A stretch of DNA of 58,409 bases. It comes from M3007 sp041736625. Lineage in GTDB: Bacteria; Bacteroidota; Bacteroidia; Chitinophagales; Saprospiraceae. Both the position numbers and the translations under genes were made by a program. The DNA is taken from positions 1 to 58,409 of the forward strand of contig JBGSTG010000008.1 in assembly GCA_041736625.1 (NCBI GenBank). The letters are read 5' to 3'. How positions within the stretch are numbered: the first letter of the stretch is position 1; every line of letters begins with the position of its first letter. Under the pieces are notes generated by a model that was given only the letters and a program-made list of their open reading frames with translations, was not told the DNA's origin and did not search any database. Below are positions 1 to 9,208 of this stretch, in pieces.

Positions 1-2940
1 GCCTCCTTCAAGTGGGCATTGAGCGGCGATAACTTCTAAGGTTGTCAAATCTCCTGTAGCAAGGGTATCGGATGCGAAAAAGCGCAACACAATGTCGTTG
101 ACGGTTTTGTGGTTGCCGTCAATGGTAATCGTTGTGCTCACGGCATTGTTAAGTTGCAAGAGTGCCTGAATCCTCAGCAGGCGGCTTTGCGCTATGATAT
201 CCCACCATTGCTCCAGCTGGGTTTGCGCATCTGCCCTTTGAAGCACGAGTGTGTCGTATTGAGACTGACTGATGGTATCGCCGTTTTGAATCAGCTCGTC
301 GAGGTCTGCAATGTCTCCGGCAACTGAATCGATACCTGTAATCAATAATCCGAGCATGGAATCCTGCTCAGAGGTCAGGGTGTACAGTTTGGATCGCTCT
401 TCGGCTACCCAGGCCAGTTCGCCGGTGCTGAGCGTATCGTGCTGAAGCTTGAACGCCGTGGCTGCAGCCGACGATTGCACCAGTGCGGGTTGGCGCAGCA
501 TCTTGCGGTACACCCGGTAGGCGGCTTTCCACTCCATAGGCGCTTCAAAGCTTGTGGTGGTAAACGTGCCGTTGATGATGGCCAGGTCAAGCCCGGTGGG
601 CGTGGCAGTTTCGCCGGCAAATGGCGGGCGCTCGAGATTGGGCGCGGCGCATTGGTTGGCGCAGTTGTACGAGGGTTCGGCGGTTGCATCCTCGTTAAAC
701 CATTCCTCAGGATCCACCGGCGGATTCAGCGCCCCGCCTTTTTCATTTGGATCGACTTTGAATTCTGACAATTCTATTATAGTCTGATCCGCCCCCCAAT
801 TCTCTCCCCCATTTTGCCCACTCGGTATCGCCCCCAAATCCCACTCATTCCCGGTATGTTCCTGGGTGCCGATAAAAGCCGGAAGACCCGCAATTCCCAA
901 ACGCAGGCCCGTGGTATTGTGCGTATTGAACTTGTTGCCGCGCACGCCGTCGGTGAAGTCGCCCATATCGAAGAACTGCATACCCACGCCTGTGTTGTCG
1001 AGGCAGTTGCAGTCGTAGCGGTTGGCGAAGCCTGCTTCTGAACGGATACCGAAGGTTTCGGCGGTGCCGATGGTGATGGTCTGGGTGATGTCGTTGAGCG
1101 CGAGGGTGCTGAAGCCCACGCCGTCGGCTTCGATGCCCCGGTATGGGAAGGACGGGTCGGCGTTGTTGATGGTGTTGGCCTGGAGGGCGCCGAAGTTGCC
1201 GTTCTGGTACAGTATGCCCTGGCCGCCCCGGCTCATGTTGATGGTGTTGTCGGCTACCAGCCAGCCGCCGGTAGCTTGTGTAAAGTTGCCGAGGCCCAGT
1301 TCGTCGAGTTGTATGGCAAAGCGTCCCGAAGTACCTGCGTCGCCCAAGCCCGTGACGCCAATGGTGTTGTCGGCTATCTGGCTGATTTTTCCGACAAAGG
1401 AGGCCAAAGGTTCGTTGCCAAAGGAACGCACGCCCACATTGCGCGCCGTTATGGTGTTGTCAAGGATGCGCACGTCGCGGTTGCGGCTGTTTTCCCACTG
1501 GATGCCGGTGTTGACGTTGGTCATGTTGCAGTTTTGGATCTTGCCGGCATAAGCGTTGGCCCGTATGCCGGTTTTGCAGTTGTTGAACGTCATGGCGGGC
1601 AGCCACGGTTCGTTGATGTTCGCCCAGGAGGCGCCGCCCTTGGCCCGCAAGTGTATGCCGTAGCCTTCGGACTCGTACGCCGGTGCGCCCACCGAGTTCA
1701 TGTCGTCGAATTGAAAATCGCCTATGTTCATGGTGGAATTGAAGGCGACCAGGCCATTGGCCAGGCGGTTAAAGGTGTTGCGCTGCCAGATGCTGAAATC
1801 CATGTAGTTGTGCAACCAAATGCCCGCGTAGCCTCGGGTCTCTACTGCTTCGGGCATGCCGGGGTAAGGTGGTTTGAGGCCAAAGCCGCCCGTCTCCGAT
1901 TCAAAGACATTATTCCTCATCTCCAGTAAGTTTAACCGTCTGGGGATGGCCGAGTAGTAGTGCAGCCCAATGTAATTATTGGTAAAGTGATTGTCGAAAA
2001 GGCGTAGTCTGCCGGCCGCCTGCGCGTTGACGCCCCGGCGGCAGTCGCTGACCGTGCATTGCTTCATGGTGAGCGAAACACCGGGTTCCATCACAATACC
2101 CTCCGCCAACGAACTTTCCGGGCAGGTGAAGATATCGACGTTTTCCAAAGTGAAATGTACATTCGATGAGGATTGAAATCCATCCGGGTCGTTGCTCTTA
2201 ATGCGTATCTCCACGCCCGGGGCCAAAGCGAATTGGACACGTGAATTGGTACTGCCCACGAAGGCCGAGGTGATGTCCACTATCAAGTCCTCGTCAATAT
2301 ACAGCGATCTTATAAAAGTAGGGCCCGGGCTGGGGTCACCCAACCAACCCCCAGCATAAAGGGCGGAGATGGTATTCAGACCAGTGGATTGCAGATCGGT
2401 GTACGCGGAAGGTTGGGCCTGAAGAAAAATGGGTTCTTCTATAGCCAGGTTCGGGCATCCCGACCGGTACGCCCGGTAGGCGAGGAAGCTGGAGTTTTTG
2501 AACATAAAACTGCCGAACCACGATCCGGTTCGGGTGAACACCAGCGGCAACTCGGTAAAATTGGTGCCTACAGGATTGTAGGGTACGGTGTAGTAGCCTT
2601 TGAATCGCCGTCTGAAGTCACCTGGCGAAACCTCAACCAGTTCATCGGTCACGTTTTGCCAGTCCCCGGGATCAACAAGCTCAAACACCGGCAGCAAATC
2701 GATCTCCAGATAGTACTCAACCGATTCGGGTACTGTGCTGAAAAAGGTGATGGTCGGGGTAAACGAAAACTCACAGATGTCGAAGGCAATGTAAGTGTCG
2801 TCCGGGTCGCTGTTGTGCATCACACTATTCATTCCATTTGTGGTTAACACGTTGATCCTGCATGTAAGCTCGGGGCCGCCGGGGCATTGGGCGTGCAGCG
2901 CAACAGACGGATGACCGCAGCAGAGCATGACCGCAATCAC
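1..2940 (-). CDS. Secreted right-handed parallel beta-helix protein (partial, 3' end outside window)
   Basis: The minus strand is open without a stop from about 3003 to the left edge of the window, so the C-terminus is missing. The product has a hydrophobic leader (KFLLIRFVIAVML... ending near ALHAQC), then many short Asn/Gly-rich turns of the type DNTI, NNC and GIQ spaced about 20-25 residues apart, as in PbH1/NosD-like beta-helices. An Asp/Gln-rich, probably helical segment follows near the left edge. It is probably surface exposed or secreted; the substrate is unknown. The only conventional in-frame starts are GTG at 2940 and ATG at 2928, both inside the hydrophobic leader. A better start, ATG at 3007 (MKKLFSFL), lies after a promoter-like element but is separated from this frame by a C16 run. 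The true N-terminus is therefore uncertain. Family call by repeat pattern only. Confidence 0.75.
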   Translation of the reverse strand, partial: MIAVMLCCGHPSVALHAQCPGGPELTCRINVLTTNGMNSVMHNSDPDDTYIAFDICEFSFTPTITFFSTVPESVEYYLEIDLLPVFELVDPGDWQNVTDELVEVSPGDFRRRFKGYYTVPYNPVGTNFTELPLVFTRTGSWFGSFMFKNSSFLAYRAYRSGCPNLAIEEPIFLQAQPSAYTDLQSTGLNTISALYAGGWLGDPSPGPTFIRSLYIDEDLIVDITSAFVGSTNSRVQFALAPGVEIRIKSNDPDGFQSSSNVHFTLENVDIFTCPESSLAEGIVMEPGVSLTMKQCTVSDCRRGVNAQAAGRLRLFDNHFTNNYIGLHYYSAIPRRLNLLEMRNNVFESETGGFGLKPPYPGMPEAVETRGYAGIWLHNYMDFSIWQRNTFNRLANGLVAFNSTMNIGDFQFDDMNSVGAPAYESEGYGIHLRAKGGASWANINEPWLPAMTFNNCKTGIRANAYAGKIQNCNMTNVNTGIQWENSRNRDVRILDNTITARNVGVRSFGNEPLASFVGKISQIADNTIGVTGLGDAGTSGRFAIQLDELGLGNFTQATGGWLVADNTINMSRGGQGILYQNGNFGALQANTINNADPSFPYRGIEADGVGFSTLALNDITQTITIGTAETFGIRSEAGFANRYDCNCLDNTGVGMQFFDMGDFTDGVRGNKFNTHNTTGLRLGIAGLPAFIGTQEHTGNEWDLGAIPSGQNGGENWGADQTIIELSEFKVDPNEKGGALNPPVDPEEWFNEDATAEPSYNCANQCAAPNLERPPFAGETATPTGLDLAIINGTFTTTSFEAPMEWKAAYRVYRKMLRQPALVQSSAAATAFKLQHDTLSTGELAWVAEERSKLYTLTSEQDSMLGLLITGIDSVAGDIADLDELIQNGDTISQSQYDTLVLQRADAQTQLEQWWDIIAQSRLLRIQALLQLNNAVSTTITIDGNHKTVNDIVLRFFASDTLATGDLTTLEVIAAQCPLEGG

Positions 2941-2967
2941 AAAACGAATTAATAAAAATTTACATGT

Positions 2968-2983
2968 GGGGGGGGGGGGGGGG
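2968..2983. repeat. G16 homopolymer (C16 in gene sense) at the gene start
   Basis: Sixteen consecutive G on the plus strand. Read in the gene direction, ATG at 3007 gives eight codons (MKKLFSFL) and then the C run. With 16 C the frame ends at once (MKKLFSFLPPPPPHM, then stop). With 15 or 18 C it joins the long beta-helix frame. This is the geometry of a slipped-strand phase switch. A homopolymer length error in the assembly would look the same. Confidence 0.9.
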
Positions 2984-3037
2984 TAAGAAACTAAACAACT
3001 TTTTCATCTGTAAAACAGTTTTTGGTGAAACAATGTC

Positions 3038-3045
3038 CAAATATA
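3038..3045 (-). promoter_or_regulatory. -7 promoter element (TATATTTG) for the beta-helix gene
   Basis: Exact match to the Bacteroidota -7 consensus TAnnTTTG on the minus strand, 30 bases before the ATG at 3007. Transcription would start near 3031, so the C16 run would be inside the mRNA and inside the reading frame from that ATG. No convincing -33 TTG was found. Confidence 0.45.
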
Positions 3046-3164
3046 TCGGAATTGTCCACCACCATTTTGGACACTTTTTTGCATAAATCAGCCTTTCAAT
3101 ATCCTCAACAGGATCGGCCAACACATGCTGAAAGCGCGTAATTAATTTGTTGCGCCCCGGTTTG

Positions 3165-3193
3165 GGCGCTGCCGGTGCGGCGCCGGCAGCGCC
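3165..3193. other. Stem-loop, 11-bp perfect stem
   Basis: GGCGCTGCCGG and CCGGCAGCGCC flank a 7-base loop. It lies between the 3' end of the arylsulfotransferase-like gene and the promoter of the beta-helix gene, so it may end the upstream transcript. No T-run follows on the minus strand, so it is not a canonical intrinsic terminator. Confidence 0.5.
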
Positions 3194-3239
3194 TAAAATC
3201 AGGATTCAGGAGGCAGTATTAAGTTTTGGTTAACCATGC

Positions 3240-4907
3240 CTACCGCCCCACCACCAGCGGCTGCACCCCGCCATCATTCACCCGCACAAAATACACCCCT
3301 GCTGGCCAGGCGCCGGTATCCACGTACCGGCGGCCGCCGCTGATGCGGGGTGCGCTGAACACCATCCGCCCCAAAGCGTCGTAAATGGCGATGTCGGCGT
3401 ACACCCCCGCGGTCCACTCCAGCGTCACCATGCCGTCCGCGGGGTTGGGGTACATGGTCAGGCCATAGTCGCGGTATGCCTCGGTTGCCGGAATCAGCAG
3501 GTTGCACAGGTTGGTGTCGGGGTTCAGCTCAATCCAGCCTTTTGGGCTCAGGTCCTTGCCCGCGAAGGCGGAAAAATCGGTGGGGTAGCGGTCCATCCGG
3601 AACGTCTGGTTGGCGCCGGGACTCAGGATGGCGCCCTGGGCCACGCGATTGCCGTTTTGCAAGGGTGTTTTGTATTCCCAGACGATCTCTTTTTTTGGGG
3701 TGATCTCAAAGGCATAACCCGGGCGGCCTACCATCACCAAAAAGTTGCCGTTGGGCAGGTACTGAATGCTGGACAACCCGTCGGACGCCATTTTGGAGGA
3801 ATCCAGCGGATGCACAATGGTTTGGTCGAACTGTTCAGGCGCCCACACATTGCCGGTCATGGGGTAAGCCCACGCGTACATGTCGAAATTGGGTGTGAAC
3901 ACGTTGGCCGTAGCGTACGTCGAACTGATTTGGTTGTTGTACACCTGAATTTTGCCGAAAAAAGGATCGGAAGGATCGATAAAATCGTCGATCCAGCGCG
4001 ACGCATGCTGGTAAAACAGTTTCTGATCCGTGCTGTCGCCGGCACGGTAGGCGGCCGGGTTGCCCCAGCGGTACATGAGGTCGCCTCCGCGTCCGCTGAA
4101 CCCCCCGGTGTGCCCGGCCGCTTCGGCGGTGGTGGTGGTATGGTCGATGATCCACACCTCGTGGAAGGTGGGCACGCTGAGCAGAATCTGGTCGTTCACC
4201 GGGTCGTAGTCGATGGCATTGCCGTGCATCCAGTCGGCATCTCCGTCGCTGGTGTCCCAGTTCAGATCGATGCGCTCCGGGTGGGCAGACACGTCGCCAT
4301 AATTGGCTTTAGAGGCGTCGAAATCCTGGATCAGGTGATCCCAGGCGTGCCATTCCCAGATCACGGGGTTTGCGCCGGCGGTCGGATCGACCTCGAGGAT
4401 ATAGTCGGGCCACAGCACCTGATCGGGCAGCAGGGCAGGGTTGCGGCCGGCCTGGATGGCTTCTGCGGCTGTTTTGCGCTCCCAAACGATCATCAGGATG
4501 GTGTTGTCGGGCGTCACGGCTATGTCGTGGTGCAGGCGGTCGAGCGAGTCGTTGAGGGTGTAAGCCCACACGAGGTTGTTGTCCCAGTCGCGTACCTCCA
4601 CCGTAGCGCCGCCGCCGCCGGCCCAGATGGGGTCGTTGGTGACTGCGGCCGGTCGCTTGGTTTTCACCAGGTTGCCGTTGGGCATCAGGTAAGCGGTGTT
4701 TCCGGGTCGCAGATTGGACGCATCCGTCCAGGTGTGCACAATTTCCCCGCAGTTGTTCAGCAGGTAAACGGTGGACTGGTTGTGCGGGTAAATGAGGTTG
4801 TACCCGTCGAAAGCTTTGGAGGGGTTGTACGACAGCAGCCCTACGGTATTTTGTCCGTACAAGGGCAGGGCGAACAAAAAGGCGAACAGTGCAATAGAAA
4901 GGCGCAT
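3240..4907 (-). CDS. Arylsulfotransferase (ASST)-like secreted protein with T9SS sorting domain
   Basis: 555 residues. Residues 1-19 form a signal peptide (MRLSIALFAFLFALPLYGQ). The body has the ASST-type propeller features NGNLVKT, LHHDIAVTPD, WMHGNAIDYDP, EVWIIDHTTTTAEAAGHTGG and MYRWGNP. The last 70 or so residues are a T9SS type A sorting domain (MYPNPADGMVTLEW ... PAGVYFVRVN). The protein is thus probably exported and anchored or released by T9SS. ASST enzymes move sulfate between phenols, but activity and substrate cannot be read from the sequence. The gene sits 6 bases downstream of a paralogue of the same architecture, so the two are probably co-transcribed. Confidence 0.8.
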   Translation of the reverse strand: MRLSIALFAFLFALPLYGQNTVGLLSYNPSKAFDGYNLIYPHNQSTVYLLNNCGEIVHTWTDASNLRPGNTAYLMPNGNLVKTKRPAAVTNDPIWAGGGGATVEVRDWDNNLVWAYTLNDSLDRLHHDIAVTPDNTILMIVWERKTAAEAIQAGRNPALLPDQVLWPDYILEVDPTAGANPVIWEWHAWDHLIQDFDASKANYGDVSAHPERIDLNWDTSDGDADWMHGNAIDYDPVNDQILLSVPTFHEVWIIDHTTTTAEAAGHTGGFSGRGGDLMYRWGNPAAYRAGDSTDQKLFYQHASRWIDDFIDPSDPFFGKIQVYNNQISSTYATANVFTPNFDMYAWAYPMTGNVWAPEQFDQTIVHPLDSSKMASDGLSSIQYLPNGNFLVMVGRPGYAFEITPKKEIVWEYKTPLQNGNRVAQGAILSPGANQTFRMDRYPTDFSAFAGKDLSPKGWIELNPDTNLCNLLIPATEAYRDYGLTMYPNPADGMVTLEWTAGVYADIAIYDALGRMVFSAPRISGGRRYVDTGAWPAGVYFVRVNDGGVQPLVVGR

Positions 4908-4913
4908 GAAACG

Positions 4914-6557
4914 TCAAGGTTTTACCAGGTTGAACAAAAGCGGTTTGTAGGATGCCTGCGTTTGCACCCGCAGCACGTACCGGCCGGCCGGCCAATGGGC
5001 GCACGGAATGTCGATCGTTTCGCCCGCATAGGCGCCGGTATGAATCAGGCGTCCGAAGGCGTCGGCGACGGTGACGGACAGTACGTTTTCGGTCTCGTTT
5101 TTCAGGATCAGTTGATCCACAAGGGGGTTGCCATGCACAAAAATACGCATTTTGGCGTCGGGAGCGGGTGCTGTGCCGACGCCCCCCGTGTGCAAAACGC
5201 ACACTTCGGGCAACGGGTTGAATTCTACCGGCGCACCGGGCGTCAGGTCCCTGCCGGCAAAGGCGGGGTACTCCGGCGCATAACGCGTTACGCGGAAGGT
5301 GGCGCTGTTGGCCGGCGTCTGCCCTTGGGATACAGGGCCGAGTATCCCGACCGGGTTGATGTACGACCAGTGGGTGTTTCCCAGGGTGTCCACCTCAAAA
5401 AAATGGCCTTCGTCGCCTTCGCAAATGACGATGTTGCCGTTCGGGACGGCGTGGGCGCCGCTGATGTTTGATGAATAAAAATCCGCAGCGAGGTAGCTCC
5501 ATTCGGAAACGGCGGGCCCAAACGCCTCGCCTGCGTTCAGGTCGTATCCGCCCTGATCGTTCAGCGGGGGCGTCCACACCTCTATGCTGGAGAGGTTGCC
5601 GCCGGGACGGCCTACGCCGTTGTTGAACACCATGAGTTTGCCCGCCCACGGGTGCCCGTCGGCCACCCACCGGACGTCGTGCGGCCCCCAGAGCCGGCGC
5701 TGCGAAGCGGAGCCGCGCCCGTACGCCTGGGGGTTGCCCCAGCGGTACAGGATGTCGCCACCGCGTCCGCTGTTGCCCCCTGAAGATCCGGCAGCCTCTG
5801 CTGTGGTGGTGCTGTGGTCTATGATCCAGATCTCGCTCAGCACCCGCGAGCAGAGGGCGATCTGGTCGAGCTGTGGGTTGTAGGACACGGCGTTGACGTG
5901 CACCCAGTCCGACGTGTTGGGCTGCCCGGCGTTGATGTTCAGCCGCTCCGGCCGGTCGGCGATGGTGTCGTAGTTGGGCAGCCCGGGGTCTGTGTCCTGT
6001 ACCAGGTGATCCCGGAGGCGCCACTGCCAGACGATCTCGGCGGAATCGGCGCCGACGGGCCGAATTTCCACCAGATGCTCGGGCCACAGCCCGGTTGACG
6101 GCACGGTGTTCGGCCTGCGCCCCAGGGCTTCGGCCTCGGCAGCCGTTATGCGCTCCCAGGCCAGCACCAGAATATTGCCGTTGGGCAGAGGCGCCACGTC
6201 GTGGTGCTGGTGCACCCGGTCGTCGGCGTATTCCCAGGCCCACAGAAGATCGCCTTCCCAGCTGAACAGCTCCAGACGCCCGCCGACACCGCCACCCGAG
6301 AAGCTGCCGCCCACCCGGCCGGTGCGCAGGAGGTTGCCGTTTTCCAGCAGGTAGACCGACAAGCCGGGCTGGTAGTTGCTCGTCCAGCGCCGGATCTCAT
6401 GGCCGCAGTTGTCGATCAGGAAGGTCAGCCGGCCGGTGGTAAAAAGCGTATACCCGTTGAAGGCCGGCGGGTCGTTCTGCATCACTCCAACGGTGCGGTT
6501 TTGCGCCATCAGCGTACCGACGCCGAAAAGGAAAGCAAGAAAAAATTTGAACTGCAT
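4914..6557 (-). CDS. Arylsulfotransferase (ASST)-like secreted protein with T9SS sorting domain, paralogue
   Basis: 547 residues from the chosen ATG at 6557. The reading frame is open further upstream, but MQFKFFLAFLFGVGTLMAQ is a clear signal peptide and a -7 element lies just ahead of it. The body shares with the downstream gene NGNLLRTGR, HQHHDVAPLPNGN, DWVHVNAVSYNP, SEIWIIDHSTTTAEAAGSSGG and LYRWGNP. The C-terminus (VHGNPLVDQLILKN ... WPAGRYVLRVQ) is a divergent T9SS sorting domain with GNP in place of PNP. The two genes look like an old tandem duplication. It is the first gene of the pair, transcribed away from the peptidase gene at 6673. Confidence 0.8.
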   Translation of the reverse strand: MQFKFFLAFLFGVGTLMAQNRTVGVMQNDPPAFNGYTLFTTGRLTFLIDNCGHEIRRWTSNYQPGLSVYLLENGNLLRTGRVGGSFSGGGVGGRLELFSWEGDLLWAWEYADDRVHQHHDVAPLPNGNILVLAWERITAAEAEALGRRPNTVPSTGLWPEHLVEIRPVGADSAEIVWQWRLRDHLVQDTDPGLPNYDTIADRPERLNINAGQPNTSDWVHVNAVSYNPQLDQIALCSRVLSEIWIIDHSTTTAEAAGSSGGNSGRGGDILYRWGNPQAYGRGSASQRRLWGPHDVRWVADGHPWAGKLMVFNNGVGRPGGNLSSIEVWTPPLNDQGGYDLNAGEAFGPAVSEWSYLAADFYSSNISGAHAVPNGNIVICEGDEGHFFEVDTLGNTHWSYINPVGILGPVSQGQTPANSATFRVTRYAPEYPAFAGRDLTPGAPVEFNPLPEVCVLHTGGVGTAPAPDAKMRIFVHGNPLVDQLILKNETENVLSVTVADAFGRLIHTGAYAGETIDIPCAHWPAGRYVLRVQTQASYKPLLFNLVKP

Positions 6558-6573
6558 GCCCCGTTTTTGAGGA

Positions 6574-6581
6574 CAAATGTA
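6574..6581 (-). promoter_or_regulatory. -7 promoter element (TACATTTG)
   Basis: Exact TAnnTTTG match on the minus strand, 17 bases before the chosen ATG of the ASST-like gene. It supports the start at 6557 over the longer open frame. Confidence 0.45.
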
Positions 6582-6672
6582 CATTCTCGCAGACCATAGA
6601 CGGGTATCGCCGTAAGTTGTGGCTGATATTAGCCAAAAACCCCTGCTGGACGAACCATACAAACCCATCCTG

Positions 6673-7998
6673 ATGCGCACCTATGTTTTTATTTACGGCC
6701 GTTTGCTCCCGGCCCTCCTGCTCCTGGCGTCCTGCTCGCCCACGCAACGCCTGACCCGAACCATCGAGGAGCAGCCCGCCCTTCGCGCGGCACAGGTCGG
6801 TGTATGCCTGTGGGACGCCGAAACCGGGCGGGAGCGCTACGCCTACCGGGCCGAAAAACTGTTCACACCAGCGTCCACCGCCAAGATTCTCACCCTGGCA
6901 GTCTGCCTGCATACGCTCCGGGACTCCCTCCCGCGGCTGGCGTACGCCTGGGCGGAGGACACCTCCGAGCCGGCTGGCATGTGGTTTCTCTGTGGGGCCG
7001 GCGACCCCACCACCCTTCACCCCGACTTTGAGGCGTGGCAGCCCCCGCCCGGTTTTTTTCAGCTGCACCCGCAAACGTATATATTCTATTTCCTGGAACA
7101 CACCAGCGCCGGCCGCCTGGAACGGTACGGAAAAGGGTGGGCCTGGGACGACTTCGGGTTCGGGTATTCCACCGAAGTCAGTTCCTTCCCGGTGTACGGC
7201 AACCGGGTGACCATTACGCCGACAAGCGACGGCTACCAGGTGCATCCTCCGGAACTGGACACCCTGCTGCAAAGCGCCGATGTGGTGCGCTGGTCGCGCG
7301 ACCCGTTTGGGCCCACCATATACAAGCCGATGTACGTGTACGAACCCGAGCCCCCCTTGGGCGTACCCATAGCATTCCCCTTTTTCCGGGCGAACCAAAC
7401 GACGCCAGACTACATTCACAAGCTGTACCCGGGCGCTGCCGTCGTGCGCGACGAGGCCGGCGCGCTGTATCAAATGGAAGCCATCGACGGGTTTTGGTAC
7501 GCCTGCCCGACCGACACGGCCCTGCGCCGCATGATGCACCAGAGCGACAACTTTTTTGCCGAACAGCTCCTGCTCTCCTGCGCTATGGAGCGTTACCGGG
7601 GATATTTCCCGGACAGCCTGCGGCAATGGGCGACAGACACCCTGCTCGGCGTGGCCGGCGGGCTGCGGTGGGTCGACGGCAGCGGCCTGTCTCGATACAA
7701 CCTCGTTTCGCCCCGCCACCTGTGCGCGGTGTTGCACCAGCTGTGGACGACCCAGGATACCAAACGCCTGCTCGACCTTTTCCCCGAGGGCGGCAAAGAG
7801 GGCACGCTGCAGGGCTGGTTCGCCGAAGTGCCGGTGTGGGCCAAGTCGGGCAGCATGGGCGGCGTGTATTGCCTGAGCGGCTATCTGCCCGACAAAAAGG
7901 GGCGCATGCTGGCGTTCAGCATCATGGTGAACGGGTTCACAAGTGGGCAAAAGCCGGTGAAAGAGGCGGTCGGTGAGGTATTGCTGGGGTTGCGGTGA
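6673..7998 (+). CDS. dacB: D-alanyl-D-alanine carboxypeptidase/endopeptidase, PBP4 (S13) type lipoprotein
   Basis: 441 residues from ATG 6673. An upstream in-frame ATG at 6619 would add 18 non-signal residues. The N-terminus is a lipoprotein signal (LLLLAS-C21). Penicillin-binding motifs are present: STAK (Ser68, Lys71), an SDN triad near residue 293 in MMHQSDNFFAE, and KSGS near the C-terminus in place of KTG. Members of this family cleave D-Ala-D-Ala cross-links in peptidoglycan in the periplasm. The gene is divergent from the ASST-like pair. Its TGA overlaps the GTG of the downstream glycosyltransferase fragment by four bases. Confidence 0.85.
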   Translation: MRTYVFIYGRLLPALLLLASCSPTQRLTRTIEEQPALRAAQVGVCLWDAETGRERYAYRAEKLFTPASTAKILTLAVCLHTLRDSLPRLAYAWAEDTSEPAGMWFLCGAGDPTTLHPDFEAWQPPPGFFQLHPQTYIFYFLEHTSAGRLERYGKGWAWDDFGFGYSTEVSSFPVYGNRVTITPTSDGYQVHPPELDTLLQSADVVRWSRDPFGPTIYKPMYVYEPEPPLGVPIAFPFFRANQTTPDYIHKLYPGAAVVRDEAGALYQMEAIDGFWYACPTDTALRRMMHQSDNFFAEQLLLSCAMERYRGYFPDSLRQWATDTLLGVAGGLRWVDGSGLSRYNLVSPRHLCAVLHQLWTTQDTKRLLDLFPEGGKEGTLQGWFAEVPVWAKSGSMGGVYCLSGYLPDKKGRMLAFSIMVNGFTSGQKPVKEAVGEVLLGLR

Positions 7999-8393
7999 GC
8001 AGATTTTTGCAAAACGGGGTGGATATGGGCTGTTTCAAATACCGGTTTGACTCCCCGCGATTGCTGCTCAAGGTAAACGCGTGGTTTTCCCGATTTAACT
8101 TCATCTGGTGTCAGGGCGGCGACAAAACCTTCTTCATTCGGGCGGATACCTTTCGTGAACTGGGCGGATACGACGAACTTTACGTCGTCATGGAAGAGTA
8201 TGACTTTATCCGGCGCGCCCGACAACGATACCGCATGCAAACGCTCCCCTATTCAGCAACCGTTTCGGCACGCAAGTACATTCACAATTCATGGGCCAGG
8301 GTTCAACTCGCCAACATTGCCGTCTTTACCCTCTTTCGGTATGGCGTTGAACCCGCCCGCCTCAAACGCATTTACAAACAACTCGTCAAATAA
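7995..8393 (+). pseudogene. TIGR04283-type glycosyltransferase, 5'-truncated remnant
   Basis: 132 codons from a GTG that overlaps the stop of the peptidase gene (GTGA). The sequence GCFKYRFDSPRLLLKVNAWFSRF, MEEYDFIRR and SARKYIHNSW matches the C-terminal half of TIGR04283-family GT2 glycosyltransferases, which are usually about 220-240 residues. The N-terminal nucleotide-sugar binding half with its DxD motif is absent. Upstream sequence is the intact peptidase gene, so a deletion appears to have removed the front half and fused the rest to the dacB-like stop. Translational coupling could still make the fragment, but a transferase activity is unlikely. Confidence 0.75.
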
Positions 8394-8399
8394 CCGGAC

Positions 8400-9170
8400 A
8401 TGAAAAGCGTCGCCTGGGGGATATTCCTGTTTGGCATGATCCCCATTTTCTACCAATGCCATCCCATCAAAAGGCTAAGCGACCACCGCCCGGTCACGCA
8501 TGAGGCTTGGGATGATTTATTGAAAAAACACGTGGACGATCAAGGGTGGGTCAACTACCCCGGATTTATCCAGGATTCGGTCGCGCTCAACCGCTACCTC
8601 CAGTTGTTGTCGGGCTCCCACCCCGACGCATCTACCTGGACCCGGAACGAACAAATGGCCTACTGGATCAACGCATACAACGCCTTCACTGTGAAACTGA
8701 TCACCATGCACTACCCGGTGGGCAGCATAAAAGACATCAAAAAAGGGGTGGCTTTCGTCAACTCGGTGTGGGACATCAAGTGGATTCAGATCGGAGCCTA
8801 CACCTACGACCTGAACAACATTGAACACAACATCCTGCGTCCTGTTTTTAACGACGCACGCGTGCACGCCGCCGTCAACTGCGCTTCGTATTCCTGCCCG
8901 CGCTTGCGACGGGAAGCCTACACCGCCGACCGGTTGGACAGCCAACTCGACGATGCCATGCGCTCCTTCATCAGCGACCCACTTCGAAACCGCACCAACC
9001 CCGAAAAACCGGAAGTCTCCGAAATTTTCAAATGGTTCCCAGGCGATTTTAAAGACAACGCCGGCAGCGTGAAAGCTTTCATAAACCGCTACGCCAACCC
9101 GAAAATATCGGAAACGGCCGAACTCGGATACATCGACTACGACTGGCGGCTCAACGAGAAACCCAAATAA
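8400..9170 (+). CDS. DUF547-containing lipoprotein
   Basis: 256 residues. The N-terminus MKSVAWGIFLFGMIPIFYQC is a lipoprotein-type signal with Cys20. The rest fits DUF547: MAYWINAYNAFTVKLI, KDIKKG, YDLNNIEHNILRP, VHAAVNCASYSCPRL and FKWFPGDF. The biochemical function of DUF547 is not known. It begins 6 bases after the glycosyltransferase remnant and precedes the peroxidase-like and arsS-like genes. From my recollection, DUF547 and TIGR04283 genes recur in this neighbourhood in other genomes. Confidence 0.85.
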   Translation: MKSVAWGIFLFGMIPIFYQCHPIKRLSDHRPVTHEAWDDLLKKHVDDQGWVNYPGFIQDSVALNRYLQLLSGSHPDASTWTRNEQMAYWINAYNAFTVKLITMHYPVGSIKDIKKGVAFVNSVWDIKWIQIGAYTYDLNNIEHNILRPVFNDARVHAAVNCASYSCPRLRREAYTADRLDSQLDDAMRSFISDPLRNRTNPEKPEVSEIFKWFPGDFKDNAGSVKAFINRYANPKISETAELGYIDYDWRLNEKPK

Positions 9171-9208
9171 GTCTTACCATTTCTAAAAACACTCAACACA
9201 TTCACCAT

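Noticed and set aside
3657..5471. Plus-strand ORF of 604 codons across the two ASST-like genes
   Set aside because: It spans the junction of two genes that are clear on the other strand and has no recognisable domain.
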